The notes under the pieces were generated by a model. That model was not told where the DNA came from. It saw nothing but the letters and a program-made list of their open reading frames with translations, and did no database searches. Below, in pieces: positions 1 to 6,875 of a stretch of DNA of 20,915 nt. How positions within the stretch are numbered: position 1 is the first letter of the stretch; every line of letters starts with the position of its first letter. Origin of the DNA: DATKIY01 sp035543875 (GTDB taxonomy: Bacteria > Actinomycetota > Actinomycetes > JAHEKZ01); NCBI GenBank assembly GCA_035543875.1, contig DATKIY010000187.1, positions 1 to 20,915 on the forward strand. Reading direction: 5' to 3'. Made by a program: the position numbers and the translations under genes.

Positions 1-474
1 TGTCCCGCCAGTGACACCGTTCTCCACATACTCAACAAACCGTGGGCATGCGCGCTGGGTTAGCTGCAGCTTGGGCGCGGCAGCAAAAGCGTCGCGATAG
101 GCACCAGACGTTACGGTTGCTTCGGTCCCGATGACGCCGACGTGTCCGTTGCGCGTTGCGTGCACGGCTCGACGTACGGCTGGATGGACGACCTCAACGA
201 CAGGCACCCGGTAGCGCTCCCGCGCATCGCGCAACACCGCGGCACTAGCACTGTTACAGGCGATCACCAGCAACTTGACGCCTTGTTCGACGAGATGGTC
301 CATTACGTCGAGGGCGAAGGACCTAACCTCGGCGATCGGGCGCGGGCCGTACGGACCGCGTGCGGTGTCGCCCACGTAAAGGAGTGGTTCGTGAGGCAGC
401 ACGTCTAGCACCGCACGGGCAACGGTTAGCCCACCAACTCCGCTGTCAAAGATCCCGATCGGCGCGTCCGTCAC
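1..474 (-). CDS. murI: Glutamate racemase, N-terminal 158 codons (cut by window start)
   Basis: Interconverts L- and D-glutamate in the cytoplasm, supplying D-glutamate for peptidoglycan. Reading the minus strand from a GTG at 472-474 gives an open frame to the window edge. It starts MTDAPIGIFDSGVGGLTV, the hallmark N-terminus of the Asp/Glu racemase family. It continues with VGDTARGPYG and the first catalytic-cysteine motif ACNSASA, and ends near ACPRFVEYVENG. The second catalytic cysteine lies beyond the edge and cannot be checked. The start is supported by AAGGTGG four bases upstream. The gene follows cysM on the same strand, as murI does in the M. tuberculosis region (with a rhomboid gene between them there). 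Only a perfect palindrome separates the two here. The call is firm; only completeness is unknown. Confidence 0.93.
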   Translation of the reverse strand, partial: MTDAPIGIFDSGVGGLTVARAVLDVLPHEPLLYVGDTARGPYGPRPIAEVRSFALDVMDHLVEQGVKLLVIACNSASAAVLRDARERYRVPVVEVVHPAVRRAVHATRNGHVGVIGTEATVTSGAYRDAFAAAPKLQLTQRACPRFVEYVENGVTGGT

Positions 475-487
475 CCGCCCACCTTAA

Positions 488-541
488 TTGCAATGCGGAA
501 GATCCGACCACGCATGCGTGGTCGGATCTTCCGCATTGCAA
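488..541. repeat. Perfect 54-bp palindrome between cysM and murI (hairpin; terminator or attenuator candidate)
   Basis: The two 27-base arms are exact reverse complements with no spacer, centred on GCATGC. As RNA this would give about 25 paired bases closed by a CAUG loop. It begins three bases after the cysM stop codon and ends only 13 bases before the murI GTG, directly against the murI ribosome-binding site. No T-tract follows on either strand, so it is not a textbook intrinsic terminator. Long T-poor hairpins are, however, used or proposed as terminators in actinobacteria. Flanking bases 487 and 542 break the symmetry. Confidence 0.9.
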
Positions 542-544
542 GGG

Positions 545-1498
545 TCATGCCCATAGTTGGCCTTCGATGGCGGCTTCGGCATCGTCGAGCGACGAGGCGT
601 CGTACACGCCAGTGGACAAGTACTTCCAGCCGCCATCGCAGACGATGAACGCAATGTCTGCGCGTTCCCCCGCCTGAGTTGCTTTGCGCGCAACGCCGAG
701 CGCCGCGTGAAGAATCGCGCCAGTTGAGATTCCGGCGAAGATGCCTTCCTGCTCAAGCAACTCACGCGTTCGCTTAATCGCATCGCGGGGTCCAACGGAG
801 AACCGAGTCGTCAACACCGTCTCGTCGTAAAGCTCGGGCACAAAGCCTTCGTCTAGGTTGCGAAGTCCGTAGACGAGTTCGCCGTAGCGCGGCTCGGCAG
901 CGACAATTTGGATCTCAGGCACTTGCTCGCGGAGGTAGCGACCAGCGCCCATGAGCGTGCCGGTAGTGCCCAGCCCTGCCACGAAGTGCGTAATCGTAGG
1001 CAGGTCGGCAAAAATCTCAGGTCCGGTCCCGTTGTAGTGAGCGTCGGCGTTGGCTTGATTGCCGTACTGGTAGAGCATTACCCAGTCCGGATGCTCGGCA
1101 GACAGCTGCTTAGCGACGCGTACCGCTTCGTTCGATCCGCCAGCCGCCGGTGACGACACGATCTCGGATCCCCACATCCGGAGGAGTTGGGTGCGTTCCA
1201 CTGATGTGTTCTCTGGCATGACACAGACGAGCCGGTAACCCTTGAGCTTCGCGGCCATCGCGAGCGAAATGCCGGTGTTGCCAGACGTGGGTTCCAGAAT
1301 CGTGCAGCCCGGCGTTAACCGACCAGCCGTTTCGGCGGCCTCCACCATCGCCAGCGCCGCACGGTCTTTGACCGAACCAGTGGGGTTGTGATCCTCCATT
1401 TTGGCCCACAACCGAACATCTGCAGTGGGCGAAAGGTTGGGCAGTCCCACCAACGGGGTCTGCCCAACTGATGCGAGCAGCGACTCGAAGCGTGACAT
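545..1498 (-). CDS. cysM: O-phosphoserine-dependent, CysO-utilising cysteine synthase
   Basis: PLP enzyme of fold type II. In the mycobacterial pathway it condenses O-phosphoserine with sulfur carried as a thiocarboxylate on CysO, giving a CysO-cysteine adduct. The 317-residue protein shows the Schiff-base lysine in PTGSVKDR (K44), the PLP phosphate/substrate loop EPTSGNTG (69-76) and the glycine loop GLGTTGT. An arginine at position 213 (YGLRNLDEGF) aligns with Arg220 of M. tuberculosis CysM, which selects O-phosphoserine over O-acetylserine. The C-terminus EGQLWA matches the mobile tail that closes the mycobacterial active site. ATG start, eight bases after the cysO stop on the same strand, so probably co-transcribed. 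CysK is the alternative, but the tail, R213 and neighbours argue for CysM. Confidence 0.95.
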   Translation of the reverse strand: MSRFESLLASVGQTPLVGLPNLSPTADVRLWAKMEDHNPTGSVKDRAALAMVEAAETAGRLTPGCTILEPTSGNTGISLAMAAKLKGYRLVCVMPENTSVERTQLLRMWGSEIVSSPAAGGSNEAVRVAKQLSAEHPDWVMLYQYGNQANADAHYNGTGPEIFADLPTITHFVAGLGTTGTLMGAGRYLREQVPEIQIVAAEPRYGELVYGLRNLDEGFVPELYDETVLTTRFSVGPRDAIKRTRELLEQEGIFAGISTGAILHAALGVARKATQAGERADIAFIVCDGGWKYLSTGVYDASSLDDAEAAIEGQLWA

Positions 1499-1506
1499 GG
1501 GCTGGG

Positions 1507-1785
1507 TCAGCCAGCTCCGCCAGCAACCGCCGGCAGAATCGTCACCTGGTCGCCGTCAGTCACCTTGGTTTCCAAGCCTTCAAGGAAGCGAACATCTTCA
1601 TCGTTGAGATAGACGTTGACGAAACGACGTAGTCCAGAATCGTCGACAAGACGCTCGCGAAGTCCTGGAAACTGTGCATCCAGGTCGGCGAACAGTTCGA
1701 CGAGCGATGCCCCGCTGGCATCGACGGACTTCGCGCCGCTGGTGAAGTTGCGCAAGATGGTCGGGATACTGACCTCGACGGCCAT
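1507..1785 (-). CDS. cysO: CysO-type sulfur-carrier protein (MoaD/ThiS ubiquitin-like fold)
   Basis: Small 92-residue beta-grasp protein that carries activated sulfur as a C-terminal thiocarboxylate for CysM. N-terminus MAVEVSIPTILRNFT and the block RFVNVYLNDEDVRF (about 54-67) match mycobacterial CysO, and the tail reads TILPAVAGGAG. M. tuberculosis CysO ends exactly at the double glycine. Here two more residues (Ala-Gly) follow, so the Gly-Gly would have to be exposed by trimming before adenylation unless the terminal glycine is used directly. The ATG is preceded by AGGAGAG at a good distance. It lies between mec and cysM on one strand, which fixes the pathway. Confidence 0.93.
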   Translation of the reverse strand: MAVEVSIPTILRNFTSGAKSVDASGASLVELFADLDAQFPGLRERLVDDSGLRRFVNVYLNDEDVRFLEGLETKVTDGDQVTILPAVAGGAG

Positions 1786-1864
1786 CGTGGTGACTCTCCT
1801 TGGTCAGTCGGAACTCTCGAACGGACTCATTGTCGCGATATGGCCGACGGCCGCCTCGATCGGG

Positions 1865-2305
1865 TCAAGGTGCCGACGCAGTCGGCTTCGGGTCCAACGC
1901 CGCGACCACCTGAACTTCTTCCTCGGTGACCAAACCGTCCACGATGCGAAACGACCTGAACTCGTGCGAGCCCGACTCCCGGGTGGACACCAGCACATAG
2001 TGAGCATCCGGCTCGGAAGCGTACGAGATATCGGTCCGGGAGGGATAAGCCTCAGTGGCTGTGTGCGAGTGGTAGACGACGACAGGCTCCTCGTCCCGGG
2101 CATCCATCTCCCGGTACAGCTTCAGCAGATCCATCGAGTCGAACTCGTAGAACGTGGGTGATCGGGCAGCGTTGACCATGGGGATGAACCGTTCTGGCCG
2201 ACCTGTGCCCACCGGCCCGGCAACCACCCCACAGCATTCATCGGGATGGTCCTGACGAGCGTGCGCAACTATCGCGTCATGAGTTGCCTGATCGATCACG
2301 AGCAC
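1865..2305 (-). CDS. mec: Mec: JAMM/MPN+ zinc peptidase, CysO-cysteine hydrolase
   Basis: Zn-dependent isopeptidase that releases cysteine from the CysO-cysteine adduct. The JAMM signature is complete: a glutamate in HPDECCGVVAG near the N-terminus and YHSHTATEAYPSRTD, which is HxH-x7-S-x2-D. The rest closely resembles mycobacterial Mec (SPTFYEFDS, PDAHYVLVSTR, RIVDGLVTEE). The start is uncertain. The frame can open at a TTG (2312-2314) or at the GTG chosen here (2303-2305); the GTG gives MLVIDQATHDA, and neither has a strong Shine-Dalgarno. It sits 79 bases ahead of cysO. In M. tuberculosis an extra peptidase gene (Rv1333) lies between the DUF2017 gene and mec; it is absent here. Confidence 0.92.
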   Translation of the reverse strand: MLVIDQATHDAIVAHARQDHPDECCGVVAGPVGTGRPERFIPMVNAARSPTFYEFDSMDLLKLYREMDARDEEPVVVYHSHTATEAYPSRTDISYASEPDAHYVLVSTRESGSHEFRSFRIVDGLVTEEEVQVVAALDPKPTASAP

Positions 2306-2383
2306 AGTTCCCAAGGCTACGGGGTGAGCAACAGTTGACGGAGTGAGGGCGGCCGGTGCGGCGGCGCATCACTGGGCGAGCAG

Positions 2384-2911
2384 TCACTCCGAGGTCAGTG
2401 CCTCCAGCAACTGCTCTTGCAGCCAGCCCAGCATCAGGTAGGAGCGGTAGGCAGCGAGTTCGGTCAGCTGCTCGGACGCCTCGTCGTCGGCGTCTTCGGT
2501 GACCATCAGTCGCGTGCCCATCATCAGGCGCAGGTCGTTGACACCTCCCAGAACCTTCCCGGCCTGGGACCGGTCGAGGTCGCCGGTACTGCCGTCGAGC
2601 AGGGCCCAGACGGCCTTGGCCCCGGCCCGCTTCTGCGTCAACAGCGACTCATGGGTGAACCGGCGGAATTCGGTCGCGGCCGCGTCATCGTCAACGACGC
2701 CGTCAGGTAGCAGCCTGGCCAAGACCGGATCGGTGGGCCGCTCTGGGTCGCCGGCAGCTGTAGCTGCAAGAGCGGCTAACGGATCGTCGGGCATCTCGGG
2801 TTCGGGGCCGAGCAGCTCCAAGAGGTCGACCAAGTACAACCTCAGCCACCAGCGCTCGGCGCGAAGGTCGACGACAATGCGGCCGTCACCGACCGCCCAA
2901 ACGCTCGTCAT
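2384..2911 (-). CDS. DUF2017 family protein
   Basis: Protein of about 175 residues belonging to a conserved actinobacterial family (DUF2017) usually encoded just after clpS; the counterpart in M. tuberculosis is Rv1332. Function is not established. The sequence is acidic and helix-rich, with a central TEFRRFTHESLL segment, a block NDLRLMMGTRL (about 135-145) and a C-terminal YRSYLMLGWLQEQLLEAL. I see no catalytic motif, signal peptide or membrane segment. I place the start at the ATG 2909-2911, which overlaps the clpS stop as ATGA (translational coupling). An upstream in-frame ATG at 2935 would overlap clpS by 28 bases and is less likely. Close coupling to clpS hints at a link to regulated proteolysis, but this is inference. 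Confidence 0.85.
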   Translation of the reverse strand: MTSVWAVGDGRIVVDLRAERWWLRLYLVDLLELLGPEPEMPDDPLAALAATAAGDPERPTDPVLARLLPDGVVDDDAAATEFRRFTHESLLTQKRAGAKAVWALLDGSTGDLDRSQAGKVLGGVNDLRLMMGTRLMVTEDADDEASEQLTELAAYRSYLMLGWLQEQLLEALTSE

Positions 2912-3207
2912 CGATCCTGCTGCATCGTGGCCCACAGGCCGTATCCGTGCATCCCGGCGACGTCGCGCTCCATTTCCTCCCGCGACCCGGTCGACACGAC
3001 GGCTCTGCCGTCGTTGTGCACCTGCAGCATCAGTTCCGTCGCCTTCTCACGGTCGTATCCGAAGTACTCCTGAAAGACGAAGGTCACATACGTCATCAAG
3101 TTCACCGGGTCGTTCCAGACCAAAGTGATCCAGGGCGGGTCGGGCTCAACGAGAGTCTCCGAAATCGGCTCGTCGAGCTCGACGGGTGCAGTTGCCACGT
3201 GATCCAT
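2908..3207 (-). CDS. clpS: ATP-dependent Clp protease adaptor
   Basis: Adaptor that binds N-degron substrates and delivers them to the Clp ATPase-ClpP protease. The 99-residue protein has the usual disordered N-terminal tail (1-25) followed by the ClpS core: WITLVWNDPVNLMTYV (26-41), FGY, LMLQVHNDGRAVVSTG (59-74), REEME and a C-terminal HGYGLWATM. Asn32, Asp33 and His64 correspond to the residues that hold the substrate alpha-amino group in characterised ClpS. First gene of the minus-strand run and divergent from the gene at 3298, with 90 bases between them. No clear Shine-Dalgarno is seen before the ATG, so the message may be leaderless. Confidence 0.95.
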   Translation of the reverse strand: MDHVATAPVELDEPISETLVEPDPPWITLVWNDPVNLMTYVTFVFQEYFGYDREKATELMLQVHNDGRAVVSTGSREEMERDVAGMHGYGLWATMQQDR

Positions 3208-3297
3208 CGTGGCACGAAAGAACAGGTCCCAGCAGGCCCGGCCGGGTCAAACGGGCGAGAGCATGGTGGATGCTAGGGACATCCTTCGGAGGAGACC

Positions 3298-5046
3298 ATG
3301 CAGATCCCACCTCGAACTCCCGGACTACCCGAGCCGGCGCTCCTTAGCCGCATTCGGGAATCGGTGATCGGCGATGACACCGTCATGCCTGGCCCGTACG
3401 GCCCCCGCCGAGTCACATATGCCGACTACACCGCAAGTGGGCGTGCAGTCGGATTCATTGAGGACTTCATACGTTCGGAGGTACTCCCCCGATACGCGAA
3501 CACGCACACCGAGTCCAGCGGCACCGGCAGGCAAACGACTCGCTTACGTGAGGATGCGCGCGACATCATTCGACGGTCGCTGGGGGCTGATGAGAGCACT
3601 TGCATCATCTTTGCCGGCGCTGGCGCGACCGGCGCGATCGATCGCCTAGTGGCTGTCCTAGGCCTTCGGATTCCATCGGCGCTCGAAGACTCGTTTCACT
3701 TGTCGTCGCACATCCCGGTCGACGAACGCCCAGTGGTTTTCACGGGTCCGTTCGAGCACCACTCGAATGAGCTGCCGTGGCGGGAGTCCATAGCGCAAAT
3801 CGTCCGAATACCTGAAGACCGAGATGGTCACATCGACCAGTCGGTGCTTGAAGCAAAACTTCTCGAACACGGCGGGCGCAGATTGCTGCTGGGTGCCTTC
3901 TCGGCGGCTAGCAACGTCACCGGCATCGTCAGTGACACCTACGGCATCTCGGCTCTGCTTCATCGCTACGGCGCGCTAGCAGTGTGGGACTTTGCGGCCG
4001 CAGGTCCATACATCGATATCGACATGGACGCGCCAGACGGCGGTGACCCGCTCGCATACAAAGACGCGATCGTGCTGTCCCCGCACAAGTTCATCGGTGG
4101 ACCAGGGACTCCTGGGGTCCTGGCAATCCGACGCAACTTGCTCACGAACCGAGTGCCCGCCGTTGTCGGCGGCGGCACCGTTGCCTACGTCAACCCGGAA
4201 GATCACGTCTTCATCGATGACCCCGTCCACCGGGAAGAAGGCGGCACCCCAGCGATCGTCGAGTCGATACGCGCCGGATTGGTGTTCCAGCTCAAAGACG
4301 CAGTCGGCACGACGGTGATCCGATCGCATGAAAGTGACTACGTCAGGCGCGCTATCGCCGCGTGGGCTGAGGTCCCAGAGATAGAGGTACTCGGCAACCT
4401 TGACGCCGAGCGGCTGTCCATCCTGTCGTTTGTCGTCCGCCGTCCCGGCGGCCGCTACCTGCACCACAACGCCGTAGTGGCCCTGCTCGACGACTTGTTC
4501 GGGATTCAAGCGCGCGGTGGCTGTTCATGCGCCGGACCGTACGGCCATCGGCTACTCGGCATCGACATTGAGCGATCCCACGAGTTCGAGCGCGAGATCA
4601 CCCACGGATGCGAAGGCATCAAGCCAGGGTGGGTGCGCGTTAATTTCAACTATTTCATCGACGAAGCGGTCTTTCAGTACATCGTCCGCGCAATCACGTT
4701 CGTGGCAGAGTTCGGACAGCTGTTCCTCACCGACTACCGGTTCGATCCGAGTTCAGGTCTGTGGTCGCACCGCAACAGGGCCAACGACGTTCCGCTCCGC
4801 CTTTTCGACGTTAGGTACCCGCAGTCCGGGGTCCTCACCTACCCGGTTCATGACCAACGCGCCCCGATAGAAGCACTCGAGGGGTACTTGGAGACCGCGC
4901 GCACACTCCTGGCAACCCGCAAAGGAACGACGCAGAGCAACTCCGACTCAACCCACCAACAGGTCAGCAAAGACTTCGAAGCGCTCCGCTGGTTCGAACT
5001 CCCCGATCAGTGCTTGGACGAAGGTGCCTATCCGATGTCGACCTGA
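3298..5046 (+). CDS. Aminotransferase class V-fold PLP enzyme, cysteine-desulfurase-like
   Basis: Fold-type I PLP enzyme related to cysteine desulfurases and selenocysteine lyases (SufS/Csd superfamily). Visible features are the N-terminal YADYTASGRAVGFIE (41-55), GAGATGAIDRL (108-117), the HHSN motif (154-157) that stacks on PLP, Asp231 in AVWDFAAAGPYIDID, the Schiff-base lysine K264 in LSPHKFIGGPGTPG, and a cysteine pair in ARGGCSCAGPYGHRLLG (C409, C411) where desulfurases carry their reactive cysteine. At 582 residues it is about 170 longer than SufS, with an extra C-terminal part after about 475. Excellent ribosome site GGAGG five bases before ATG. Its 3' end overlaps the convergent GH18 gene by 19 bases. 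Lying beside the cysO/cysM genes suggests a sulfur role, but substrate and reaction are not proven. Confidence 0.88.
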   Translation: MQIPPRTPGLPEPALLSRIRESVIGDDTVMPGPYGPRRVTYADYTASGRAVGFIEDFIRSEVLPRYANTHTESSGTGRQTTRLREDARDIIRRSLGADESTCIIFAGAGATGAIDRLVAVLGLRIPSALEDSFHLSSHIPVDERPVVFTGPFEHHSNELPWRESIAQIVRIPEDRDGHIDQSVLEAKLLEHGGRRLLLGAFSAASNVTGIVSDTYGISALLHRYGALAVWDFAAAGPYIDIDMDAPDGGDPLAYKDAIVLSPHKFIGGPGTPGVLAIRRNLLTNRVPAVVGGGTVAYVNPEDHVFIDDPVHREEGGTPAIVESIRAGLVFQLKDAVGTTVIRSHESDYVRRAIAAWAEVPEIEVLGNLDAERLSILSFVVRRPGGRYLHHNAVVALLDDLFGIQARGGCSCAGPYGHRLLGIDIERSHEFEREITHGCEGIKPGWVRVNFNYFIDEAVFQYIVRAITFVAEFGQLFLTDYRFDPSSGLWSHRNRANDVPLRLFDVRYPQSGVLTYPVHDQRAPIEALEGYLETARTLLATRKGTTQSNSDSTHQQVSKDFEALRWFELPDQCLDEGAYPMST

Positions 5047-6752
5047 ATGGTTCGACTCACTCCTCGAGCCCAATCACCGGGCAGCGCGATCACTCGAAAC
5101 TGCTTGGTTCCCTTAACGCGGGATCGAAGGTCAAACGAGAAGTTCCCCTGTTTGTTGACCTTTCCTTGCGCCTTCGTCACCCAAGCGCCGCCAACTCGCT
5201 TTTGGCGCACGACCGTCGTACCTGGCGCGACCGGCGCGACCGCGCCACTGAGGGTCCAACGCGTATTGCGCGGCAACGCGTCGGCCGGATCGTGGATCGT
5301 CACGTGATAGGCCACCTGGGTTTGAGCGGGATCACTCCAACTGGCGGACAGCGACCAGTCCTTGTCTGTGCGAACACGCCACTTCACGTGAGTCCGAGGT
5401 GCGACGTCAAACTCCACGGTTCCATCCTGGCCAGTCTTCGCGGTTTGCGTGTCAACCCACTCGGTTGACCCGTTTCCCATCCGTTGAAGGGTCACGCGTT
5501 TGCCGCTGACGGCCACCCCATCGCTATGCACCGCGGCGCGAACAACCCCGGAACGCCCGTACACAACCGTGTCGGGAGCCGTCACCGCAAGGACCGGTCG
5601 CCGAGGTGCGATCGCCTGGCCGTACTCGCGAAGCTTGTCCCACATCAGAGGCGTTTCATATCCGAGTGCCCACATCGCCACACCACGGATCTGGTGTGTC
5701 TCGACGAGAGGAAGTTTCTCCGCAACCGAACGGGCGTCGTCGAACCACACCTCACGTTTGGCGCGACAGGTCACCCCGGAGACTGAGTACTTTTGGACGT
5801 AGGTAAACGTTCGACTTGTGCCTCGCTCGCTCCACCGAGGCACGATCCCCCGGGCTGCGGCAAACGCACGCATGTCGCGACTGGAGCGCGAGATCGTGTT
5901 GCGCGCGACCGATGGGCAGTTCCCCGAGACTGTTCCCGCGTACCAATCCCGCCCGTATGACGGTAGTCCGAAAGAAATCTTGCTGGGATCAATCTGAGTC
6001 ACTGCGAAAGTAAGGACTTTGTTAATCCACCATTTCGGGGCGATAGGACCAGGAGTCCCTCCGCTCCAGTGAAAGTCGTAGGTCATGATGCGAATGCGGT
6101 CAGCAACCGCGCCCAGCGCCGCGTAGTCATATACGAACCAGTTCGGATCGCTGACGCTTGTTCGGGAAGCAACAGTGACCGACAGAATCATTCCTTTGGC
6201 GGCCAGCCGCGCTTGCAGCTCCTTCACCAACACGGGGTACATCGTTCGCACGGTTTGTTTGGCCGCCGAACTTCCGAAGTTGATGCTTTCATAGTCGAGG
6301 TCGAGTCCGTCGACGTCGTAGCGCGTAGCCAGTTTCACAAGTGCGTCAACGTGGGCCGTTCGGCGGGTACGGCTCGACAACAACGACGCAAACTGGTCTG
6401 CGGACAAGCTGGTAGACATCGTCGGAATGATGTCGACGCCGGCGTCGCGCAAGCGAGTCCGCATTGTTTGCCATTGAGCGGCGGAGATTTGAAGTCCGAT
6501 GTTGGTCGCGGACTGCACATCGAAGACAAAGGGGGACGCGTCGTCGAAGGTGTCGGCGTTTGCCACCACAGAGTTGGTTGCTGTGTCTGGCATCCAGTAG
6601 GGCAGCCAACCGGTGACGTAGGGCCTGGACGACACTACCTTTTGCTCCGATGTCCCTGGTTCAGCGGCAGAAGTGACGGTGGGGACAAGGGTGGCTGCCA
6701 GAGCTCCGGCTACCAGGGTGATCAGGAGAGCCGACGGCGGTCGTAAACGCAC
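5028..6752 (-). CDS. Secreted GH18-type glycoside hydrolase with C-terminal beta-sandwich domains (paralogue 1)
   Basis: Predicted exported hydrolase of glycoside hydrolase family 18, the fold of chitinases and of spore/peptidoglycan N-acetylglucosaminidases. Signal peptide at about 1-30 (hydrophobic core LLITLVAGALAATLV, cleavage near TSAA). The barrel runs about 44-380: GWLPYW (49-54), the catalytic DxxDxDxE as DGLDLDYE (148-155, acid/base E155), MTYDFHW (223-229), FGLPSYGRDWY and VAMWALGYE. Two beta-rich Ig-like segments follow (about 385-480 and 485-574). No LysM or chitin-binding module is seen, so the polymer attacked is unknown. The GTG start is preceded by GGGGGAGGA. Same orientation as the paralogue upstream (123 bases between them). 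Confidence 0.9.
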   Translation of the reverse strand: MRLRPPSALLITLVAGALAATLVPTVTSAAEPGTSEQKVVSSRPYVTGWLPYWMPDTATNSVVANADTFDDASPFVFDVQSATNIGLQISAAQWQTMRTRLRDAGVDIIPTMSTSLSADQFASLLSSRTRRTAHVDALVKLATRYDVDGLDLDYESINFGSSAAKQTVRTMYPVLVKELQARLAAKGMILSVTVASRTSVSDPNWFVYDYAALGAVADRIRIMTYDFHWSGGTPGPIAPKWWINKVLTFAVTQIDPSKISFGLPSYGRDWYAGTVSGNCPSVARNTISRSSRDMRAFAAARGIVPRWSERGTSRTFTYVQKYSVSGVTCRAKREVWFDDARSVAEKLPLVETHQIRGVAMWALGYETPLMWDKLREYGQAIAPRRPVLAVTAPDTVVYGRSGVVRAAVHSDGVAVSGKRVTLQRMGNGSTEWVDTQTAKTGQDGTVEFDVAPRTHVKWRVRTDKDWSLSASWSDPAQTQVAYHVTIHDPADALPRNTRWTLSGAVAPVAPGTTVVRQKRVGGAWVTKAQGKVNKQGNFSFDLRSRVKGTKQFRVIALPGDWARGVSRTIQVDIG

Positions 6753-6858
6753 GTGTCGATTCCTCCCCCTAGGCGGCCTGCCTATGAGAAGTCGGCTCGT
6801 TTGGCTCCGGTCTTAACGGCGTGTCCACGATGCGGACGATCAAGTGTCGATTTTCTGC

Positions 6859-6872
6859 CCGTTGATCAACGG
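6859..6872. repeat. 14-bp perfect palindrome after the second GH18 gene
   Basis: CCGTTGATCAACGG is self-complementary and starts three bases past the TAG of the 6876-8372 gene. It is too short and T-poor to be called a terminator with confidence. Its placement just after a stop resembles the much larger palindrome after cysM. The rest of the 123-base gap holds only the ribosome site of the downstream GH18 gene. Confidence 0.4.
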
Positions 6873-6875
6873 CGG

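Noticed and set aside
142..408. Plus-strand open frame opposite murI
   Set aside because: Composition and lack of motifs mark it as a shadow; the minus frame gives an unmistakable glutamate racemase.
488..541. Classical intrinsic terminator
   Set aside because: The stem is perfect but no T-tract follows on either strand, and murI begins 13 bases later. Kept as a palindrome with undecided function.
3208..3297. Promoters for clpS and the divergent PLP gene
   Set aside because: A TTGACC is present on the clpS strand, but the only -10-like TGTTCT is 20 bases away. No convincing pair on the plus strand either.
3976..4509. 177-codon minus-strand frame opposite the PLP enzyme
   Set aside because: No family resemblance; the plus frame carries the complete PLP-enzyme motifs.
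6069..6746. 225-codon plus-strand open frame inside the first GH18 gene
   Set aside because: It lies wholly opposite a gene with signal peptide and catalytic motif, has no recognisable domain and is probably a by-product of codon bias.
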